Shown here in pieces: positions 56,213-64,000 of a DNA stretch of 64,000 nt; the stretch's first letter is position 1; every line of letters starts with the position of its first letter. The notes beneath the pieces were generated by a model. The model did no database searches, was not told the DNA's origin, and saw only the letters and a list, made by a program, of their open reading frames with translations. The translations under genes were made by a program, and so were the position numbers. This stretch comes from Lasioglossum baleicum (taxonomy: Eukaryota; Arthropoda; Insecta; Hymenoptera; Halictidae): contig NC_134935.1 of assembly GCF_051020765.1 (NCBI RefSeq), positions 7,503,579-7,567,578 on the forward strand, written 5' to 3'.

Positions 56213-59200
56213 CTCATGGCGTAATCGCGACATAATGGAGCGTCGCGCGACGAATGTACAAACTCGGGGACGATCGGTGTAATTGGCTGCCGCGGGTAAT
56301 GACGTCGCCCGATGGGAACCGCATCAATTAAACATTTTAATCGGGCGCTAACGAGTGGTTGAAACGGGTAGCCCCGAGTCCGGCAATAATTTTCGCGAGA
56401 GCGAAAACTGCATCCCCTCTCTCGGTCGATGATGTTTATGTGAGAGGAACGAGGACAATGGTCATTCCCTGCGCGGGCGCACGTGATATGTGTATGAGGA
56501 GCTTAATCTGTTTTTAAGCGAACCATTCGAACGTACTTTTCTGTTCTTCGAATGTATATCGAATTAACAGGTTTCTTTTCCAGGGGCAAATTAACGTTCA
56601 TGCGCTTCGCTTACTATGCAGCAAGTTAATGCGATGCTTCGGACTTTCATTGAGATTCGTAAAACGTTGAATAGCTACGGCATAATTAACGGAGGGAGAA
56701 GCGTTGGATTTGTGTTTGTGTCACGAAAATAGTTGGACACAATATAATATTACATAAAAACAAAAATTTATTTGGTATCGTATGAGCTCCATTTTACCAT
56801 TCAACTTTGTCCCTCAGACATTTGACGTATCTTTAAAAACAACAAAGATATTCAAGGTGGTCAAGTTAGGTGGAATACCCTGTATATTTTTTAAGCACGG
56901 AAGTGTGTATTTCATATCAAATTAATCGAAAAATTCAGAGCTTCCCAATGATATACAGTTCAAAAGGAATGGTCGCTGAATCAGGTTATAATGACACAAT
57001 AAAAGAATTACGAAACAAAAGGTCGCGAATTTAGTTGCCAATCTCATAGTTTTACTTCGAAGCGAGCAGTGACTTGTCCCAGTTCCCAGAATCACCCTGT
57101 ACACTCCCCTTGGAAATCGGAGCCTATTTCCATTTACAGCATTAATGATAGCGCACCAGTGGTGGTGGCAGGCGAAGCTCGTCAACAGCACCGAGTTACC
57201 ACAAAGAATCGCGCGAATCGAGTGAATTGATTAGAGTGGCCTTCTCCCTCGCCTATTTCCATCGACGACGGGGTACAACAAGTATCGTATCAGTTTCGCT
57301 TTGAATCGACTTGCGTACGATTCGCGAACCGATTCGACCGGTATCCGATTGTCGTGGCAAACGGTCCCAGCCGTCCTTTGTGGGGGCTTTTTGTTTGGCA
57401 AGCGTCGACCACGCGAAAAACGCAGCCCATAAAACCGGATCCTCCTTTTCACCCGCGCTTCGGAACTCATAAACGGCCTCGGAAATAACCGATGATAGAA
57501 ATATCCACGTGACACACTCTCTCTTTGTCTCGCTTTTTCACCAACCTACACACACAACTATTCACCGACACGGTGTCCATAGCGTCCGAGGACAACGGTC
57601 GCGCGTTAATGGCGGACGCTGAAAAATCACCTGCGACTGCAAATCGACCGGCACGCTGCAACACGCGCGCTGCATCGTGCCCGTTCAATCGCAATAACGA
57701 GTCCCGGAGTCCCACAAACGTTCCTCTGTTCCCATTCGGTGACGTTGACACCGTTCTTCCGCTCGGATTTCACTCCCCAACAATCGCAATATCGTTTTCC
57801 CTCGGTTTTGTTTGGTTTCGCCGCGATTTTTCTGCCGATCGGCAACATTTTCTTCTCCGGATCATCTGATTGAAGTCGAGGACGCTTCATGTTTCGGCTG
57901 CGGCCCGTTTGAGGACTCTGAAGGTTGTTGCTGCACGACATTTTCTCTCTCTCTAGGGGACCACGCTGTATTATATTTTAAAATTTGTTTGAAAATTTAT
58001 CCGAATTTTTGAGAAAAAATACACTCCTCAAAAGAATTAAGGGATTACCTCTGCGAACCCGAAAAATTGCTACTAGTTTACATGATCATAACTTCGGCCA
58101 AAATTGCTGTATCGATATCGTTAAACAATGGTTTGAAAGCCTGAGACCCCTAGTTTCGGATGCTCTGTTTCAAATTGTTGCTATGTTGGTTTTTTACAAA
58201 GTTATAGCGAGATAAAGACAACATTGACGGTTAACAAAAATTTTGTGCAACTTTGTAACATCAAACGGGAAGAAACAAATTTTTTTGATAAACCGCGTTA
58301 ATATCATTTGGAAGGGCTATCTTTCCTGTGTAAAATGTGTGGATGTTGATTATTGTGCGATTTTTTTTATTCGAGTTACTCAACGTTCAAGTAAATATTG
58401 GCTTTTTAACTTTAACTAGCTCCGGAAAGCGAAAAAATTATCGTAGAATTTTGTGCAAAAAAGCAATAGAAAGAGCGTTTCTTTCTCTTCAAGGCACTTC
58501 TTTTGTTTTTCAATTTCATTATCATTTCGATATACCACGTGTTTCTGAAAATATGCTGAGAATATGCACAATTTCCAGTTTAATCCGTGAATATTGAAAT
58601 TTAGAACAGTCTAATAAAAAAAATTGGTTCAACCTCTTTCATTTTTCTATTTTCTAAAGAGTCGATAGATTTGGGGTTTTATCGGACAGTATATAATGTG
58701 ATCGATATAAAGATATCGGAGGCCTGTTAGAGGTAAAGGATTTGATAGATTGATAGTGGAACACTTTCTTTGTGGCAATACAATTGGAAAACTGGTACAA
58801 TCTCGGGATGAAACGTTCGCAGATTTCGTTCTCCTTTACTGAAACGCTCGATTAAGCGAAGGAGGGTTGAGCCACCGCCAGGGGATCGATCAGGAATTAA
58901 TATGGACGCGATCCCCTCGATTGCACTCGAGTGGCCTACTAATTATACCTCGAGAGCCGAATCCCCAGCAAAGAAGGGATGATTTACTATGCTGAATCCG
59001 CTTGGATCTTGCCAGCGACTCGCGCCGGTATGATTGAATCGCAAACGTAATGGAAATCTGGTACCGGGACTCCTGTAATGCACCCTTTCGTCGTTTCTAC
59101 CCTTTCTCTCTCGTTCTTTCGAATATTTTCATCGGTCTGATCGAACTCTCTGTTGCGAGGCAATAAAAACTATAATTTTCGATATATGTATAGATTTTGC

Positions 59201-59260
59201 AGTCAAATTCCAACATTATGCAAATCAATTTCACCCGTTAAGAATATTTAAAATTAATTA
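56213..59260. other. stretch with no supported gene
   Basis: Overlapping open frames on both strands at 57467-57941 show no consistent codon bias, and the minus-strand frame from ATG 57941 has no matched donor. Two strings ACCCTGTA (56869 and 57094) resemble foldback MITE ends but point the same way. The block at 58000-58240 looks like part of a dispersed repeat. Confidence 0.35.
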
Positions 59261-59372
59261 TTGTATGTACTTTCATTTTAATAATTGATTAATCAGAAAA
59301 TGGCTACAATGAATATATACAATATCTACACGTAGTTTTCATACATTACAAAGTTAATGAATTGGTAATTAT

Positions 59373-59569
59373 TAGACTACGGATCTTTATGCATTTATAA
59401 AGATGTTGGTTGTGTGAAATATAAAACAGTAAAGGATTAGAAAAATTTAAGATTGTAATGTCGTTTTTAATGTAACAAAGTCGCTAAGGGATGAAATCAA
59501 TTTTTATTTTATCCCTGCTCCCACAACCAATGTAGAACATTTTTATTTTGCATACAGATTCACAGGCTA
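59373..59569. mobile_element. hAT-type MITE inserted into an older repeat; empty counterpart at 1606-1616
   Basis: It starts TAGACTACGGATCTTTATGC and ends GCATACAGATTCACAGGCTA; the 8-bp duplication GTAATTAT is perfect (59365-59372 and 59570-59577). The sequence on either side continues as in the related locus at 1505-1690, which lacks the MITE. Confidence 0.9.
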
Positions 59570-59577
59570 GTAATTAT

Positions 59578-60245
59578 ATTTAAATAAGTATTTTACGTAC
59601 ATACGTCTTTGCAATAGATAAAATTTTGAATTTCTTAGAGTTCATTTACATTTAATTTAATTTTCTTTCTTCACAAAAACTTAAATAAAAATGATTTATT
59701 TGTAGAAGGTTGATTTTGATTTGCAAAAGGGTGAATTTATATTTAAGTAATTACATTTAAATAAGTATTTGATGCACGTCATTGCAATAGATAAAATTTT
59801 GAATTTCATAACAGTTCATTTACATTCGATTTGATTTTTTTACATAAACTAGTTTAAAAATGCTTTACTTGCAAAAGGTTGAATTTGATTTGCAAAAGGG
59901 TGAATTTATATTTAAGTAATTACATTTAAATAAGTATTTGATGCACGTCATTGCAATAGATAAAATTTTGAATTTCATAACAGTTCATTTACATTCGATT
60001 TGATTTTTTTACATAAACTAGTTTAAAAATGCTTTACTTGTAAAAGGTTGAATTTGATTTGCAAAAGGGTGAATTTATATTTAAGTAATTACATTTTAAT
60101 AAGTATTTGATGCACGTCATTGCAATAGATAAAATCTTGAATTTCATAACAGTTCATTTACATTCGATTTGATTTTTTTACATAAACTAGTTTAAAAATG
60201 CTTTATTTGTAAAAGGTTGAATTCGATTTGCAAAAGTGTGAATTT
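59578..60245. repeat. four tandem units of 169-177 bp
   Basis: Units start near 59584, 59761, 59930 and 60099 at ATAAGTATTT and contain GCAATAGATAAAATTTTGAA, CAGTTCATTTACATTCGATT and AAAAGGTTGAATTTGATTTG. Units two to four are nearly identical. A single-unit relative sits at 1610-1690. Confidence 0.92.
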
Positions 60246-63200
60246 GGAGTGCATGACCGGTAATAATTATTATTGCAGTAAAATTATTGCCAGTGTACCA
60301 TGAATACATATGTAACTCGAAGCTCCCAAAATCGGAATTGTGGATGACGTCGACGATAGCTAGGGCAATAATGATATGATTGATGGGTGTGTGACAAAAG
60401 GACGATTTCTCAGCCACCAATGACTGCCAGGATCCGTGGTATCCGCAGTCCGTGGCGGTGCGGTTGTTATCCTTGGCAACAGGACGTACGTGTTCAGGAG
60501 CGAATATCGGTGCGGCGAGTGATCCGAGATGATTTGTCTGACACGGTCTGATTAGGTCGATCGATGGTCGGACACGCAACCGTACACCCTTAACGCCGTC
60601 AGAAGGGCCACGGTATTAATCCCCGTTGAAGGATTATAGATTCAATCGATGTTGACACGGGCCCCGAATCGATACCGGCGACCGGAAGCGCCGCGATCAA
60701 CGCGATACGCTTCCGCTTCGATCTTAACCGTCCCGAGGACCGTAGATCCTGTCCCTTGTCCACAACAAAATTGATTAGAGACGCTTCCGATGTTTGCAGA
60801 CTCCGTCTAATCACTATTCTACAGCACACTATTTTGTTTGTCAATTACGTGCCCTGGGAGAGCGATACAATTTTCTACAGCTAACTGCATGTTTAAGAAC
60901 AAATTTTTAATTAATATCCTCGACAATTTGATGAAACACAATTTCGCTGGTTCACTGTGGAACATTTTATTAAAATAATAAAATACAGCATAAAAATCCA
61001 TTAATTAGTATGCTGTTCATTTTATGCACTCACAGCTTCCGGTACATTTTTTTAAATGTAATTTTCAACAGCTTTTCGTTGCGCGACACGAAAAACGTAG
61101 AAACTGGCGTAAAATATATATTTTTAAGTTCCGCGAGATATTTGCTTCCACCGAAAATGTAATAAAATCGTAACAATCCGTGATAAACTAAGAAATCGAT
61201 CTTCCGATTCCAGTTTCGTCGAACTACCCTATCCGCACAAATGATTCCATAAAACTTTACATCGCCATGAAAATCTGCGCTTAAATGATCATCTAAAATA
61301 TCGTTTCAGTCTCCGGAACTTCTTTTACGTTCTAAACTAATGCATAAAGGTGGATGATATTGGAAAATCGTGAAATTTCGAAGCGAGCAATGTTTGATTC
61401 GATTGGATCGAATGAAATTCCAAGGAACGTAACGCGCGATCAACTCGCTCGAAATTAAAAATTAAATTTACTCGACAAATATTGTAGTTCCTCGCGTTAC
61501 AATAAACGATGGAGAGTCTCTCTCTTTTTCTCCCTCTTCCCCAAATTGATTTCCATTGGCGAGAGATATTTGAAATAGAAGATGCAAATGTTCCACTGGA
61601 CACGCGTTCCGGATTATTAAACCGGAAACATTTTATTCGTCGAAAATTTCGCTTTCAGCTTGAAATATTACTTCCACCGCGCCGGACCGTGCAGCGTTTA
61701 ATATTTCAAACAGTATTTGAAACACGCCTTTTTCCCCTCTGAACTTTACCCAGTTCCGAGTTCGGCGTAACAGATTTTTTAAATCCTTCAAAATTCGATG
61801 CAGCAGCGTTCCCGCTTTATAAAACTGGATAAACTAACGTCGTTACCCGTAAAAGATTTAATTTCATTCCTGTTTTTATCAAATTCACTGAGGTTCACCG
61901 CCGCCCAAAATTAACCAATGCCGTGTTAACTCGGCATGCTAATTTCTTTTGCGTTCCAGTTTCTTCGCATTGAAGAAACGCGAAGCCTGGAAATTCATTT
62001 TATTTCGAAACTCGATTTTTATTCCAGCGTAAGTAAAATTAACCCGACGAAGTTAATTCACTCCGCAGAGCTACATACATCGCGTATTAGTCCAGTCGGC
62101 AGGTCGAAAAAAAGGCGTCCACCTGGATAATATTCCGAACTTAATGAAATTTTGACACGTCATTTAGGGGTACTCTGGGGTGTCGAATCTCAGTTTTCGA
62201 CCTCGAGGACCCTGTGCTAACTTGGGGAGGGGGAAAAAACCACGATTTGTATTACCTTGTTTTGGTTTTTCGCCTATTACTCAAAAACTGTGGGTCCTAT
62301 GAACCTTTGTCTTCCATTTTGGGAAAGAGCATTAAATTTCCTTCAAATTTCACTGGTCAATCATTTTTTTCGACCAAATAGGTACCGAGAGACAGGCGTT
62401 CAAAATTAGAAAATTAAGTGGCAACTGACGAATATAGGGAAAGACGGAGCAAATTACACTGTCCAACAACAAAAATGTTTCCATATAACTGTTGGGTGTA
62501 TCTTATACAGTTTTTAGCGCTGATTCCGAATCTGGTCTTAATTTTTCTCCTACACGCACAGTTTTTGAGAAATTTGGGATGGAGTCGAGAAATCTGGACT
62601 ATATAAAATTAGCGCTAATTTCAGTAGAGTGTCCGAGCTTATTTCTGTTTGATCACACTGTTTTTAGATTTTTAATTGACTGGATTTAAAGATGTAAATG
62701 AACTTTATTCAATTGGATTATAGATAGCTTAATTTAATTTTGATTTACGAACATTACTCCCGTTCGGTTCAACATTAATTCGATTGTATTAGATTAACAA
62801 TATCATAATCGGGGCGCATTCGGGTTCAACCCTACAGTTAACAGACAACGCCACAGCCGCCGAATGGCCACACAATAATCTGTAATTGCGCAAAGATCTA
62901 CAATCGTAGTGATCGAGCTGAATGGTGGCGGAGCATCCGGCTCAATAGACCTCAACAGAAAATGTATACAATTAACGGGAGTAGCGTGTGCAATCCGGTA
63001 ACTCAATAATTAATACTAGTTCCGTTGAATAATCCATGCCGATTTAATTGTACGATTCGGGCCGGTTTAATTGAAATATAATTGAACCGCGTTTAACGTT
63101 AATGTAACAATTAAACGACGGGGACAGCGAGCAAGCGCATCAATTTCTCGCTCGCTTTTACCTGGCAGCCGATTAATGAGTACTATATATGTACATATAG

Positions 63201-63438
63201 GTACACCAGACAAGAGTGCTATGTTATATCTCACCGCGGCCCTTGTAATTGTAAGTATTCGCAGCCGTGAAGCACGCTAGAACCTCGTATCCACGCTCTT
63301 ACATGCCAGAATGCGTTCCCCGGAACGCAGTCACGCGAAATCCGCCCTAAACGATCATGCGAACCTCTAAGACCTCACTGGGAACACGTGTCGCTCACAG
63401 AGAACCCTTCCAAGCCTCTTCCGCGCCACCATAATCAC
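60246..63438. other. stretch with no supported gene
   Basis: Mostly unique AT-rich sequence with GC-richer patches at 60460-60740. Positions 62160-62680 resemble a dispersed repeat (GGTGTCGAATCTCAGTTTTC). The 130-codon minus-strand frame at 60187-60579 has no bias, start context or splice support. Confidence 0.35.
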
Positions 63439-63638
63439 TAGACTGTGGATCTTTATGCAAAATAAAAATTGTCCGCATCGATTGCAATAAGTAAAAACTA
63501 AATTCGATGTTATTTCTTCCCTTAATGATTTTAATAGAGAAGAAATCATATATTGACATCTTCAATTTTTCAAATTTCCGACAATTTTGTACTTCATCTA
63601 CTCAATTTTGCTATAAATGCATCAAGATCCGCAGTCTA
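63439..63638. mobile_element. hAT-type MITE, TAGACTGCGG family, perfect target duplication
   Basis: It begins TAGACTGTGGATCTTTATGC and ends GCATCAAGATCCGCAGTCTA; flanks ATAATCAC (63431-63438 and 63639-63646) are identical. Confidence 0.9.
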
Positions 63639-63699
63639 ATAATCACTATAGCTTTCCGTTATTGACGAGACGTCTCAAGAACTCTGCATTTTCAGGAAG

Positions 63700-64000
63700 A
63701 TTTTTAAGCAACTCCTTCCATTAAAAAATTCCTCACTAAGGAGGAGCTCACAGAAAAATATTGCTTGTACCCTTTCGTTTAAAATATTCATTCAGAGCTA
63801 AATAATGAGAAAACCCGTGGCCTGCAATCGCTACGCATCTTTAAAGTCTAAGCAACTCCTTCCTTCAAAAAATTCCCCTCCAAGTTCCACAATGTATACG
63901 CCATGAACCACCGTGCTCGTTTTAAAAATGTGTTCACTAATTTTTCCAGATAAATATTGCTTGTACCCATTTGTTTAAAATATTCATTCAGAGCTAAATA
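63700..64000. repeat. imperfect tandem duplication running into the window edge
   Basis: AAGCAACTCCTTCC occurs at 63708 and 63849, and AAATATTGCTTGTACCC with TTAAAATATTCATTCAGAGC at about 63756 and 63952. The second unit is longer by roughly 60 bp. The end of the array is outside the window. Confidence 0.75.

Noticed and set aside
57467..57941. Minus-strand frame from ATG 57941 (104 codons) as the missing first exon of the large gene
   Set aside because: No consensus donor in the required phase 1 and no continuous codon bias; the opposite strand is equally open.
60187..60579. 130-codon minus-strand frame with a hydrophobic patch
   Set aside because: Weak codon bias, overlaps the repeat at 60245, and no splice or start support.

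Overview
This is nuclear DNA from an insect. Coding exons are sparse, carry GT-AG introns of 137 bp to about 12 kb, and have G/C-rich third codon positions inside AT-rich non-coding DNA full of short inverted-repeat transposons (hAT, mariner/Tc1, piggyBac types). A complete insect-type AA15 lytic polysaccharide monooxygenase supports an arthropod. A hymenopteran is my guess from overall texture only. I see no tRNA, rRNA, CRISPR array or bacterial-style operon.

Three genes are supported, all on the minus strand. (1) At 2281-2389 a short first coding exon encodes a signal peptide and ends at a strong donor; the rest of that gene should lie in the long region to the left or beyond the window. 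(2) At 8369-9886 a complete three-exon gene encodes a 213-residue secreted AA15 LPMO with both copper-brace histidines. (3) From 51713 down to at least 21428, and possibly to 15934, a chain of eight phase-compatible exons builds a large protein I do not recognise: a 44-nt mini-exon, a very acidic exon, a basic exon, a short coiled-coil-like exon, a Lys-run exon with an in-frame UGA, then exons extremely rich in tryptophan, serine and lysine. Its 5' end was not found. A possible acidic terminal exon lies at 15934-16106, but its phase needs one more exon that I could not identify.

The third gene holds the main points of interest. A single in-frame UGA followed by C separates two stretches of the same open frame, with an in-phase alternative 3' splice site just downstream, so the long form needs readthrough or alternative splicing. 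The 431-codon exon holds about 33 tryptophans and no cysteine in disordered-looking sequence. A tandem duplication has copied the 3' splice site of that exon into the upstream intron, creating a decoy acceptor.

The rest is introns and intergenic DNA. It holds a dominant hAT-type MITE family (ends TAGACTGCGGATC, 8-bp target duplications fitting NTNATNAN, about fifteen copies or fragments), a second hAT MITE family with one copy inside the LPMO intron, nested foldback MITEs at 25.5-26.3 kb, mariner relics with recognisable transposase fragments, a GC-rich minisatellite at 2.9-3.9 kb, a 63-66 bp satellite with higher-order structure at 44.2-45.9 kb, and many diverged tandem duplications. The genes do not form an obvious pathway. 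All exon structures were read by eye from splice signals, phase and codon composition, without transcripts or database searches.
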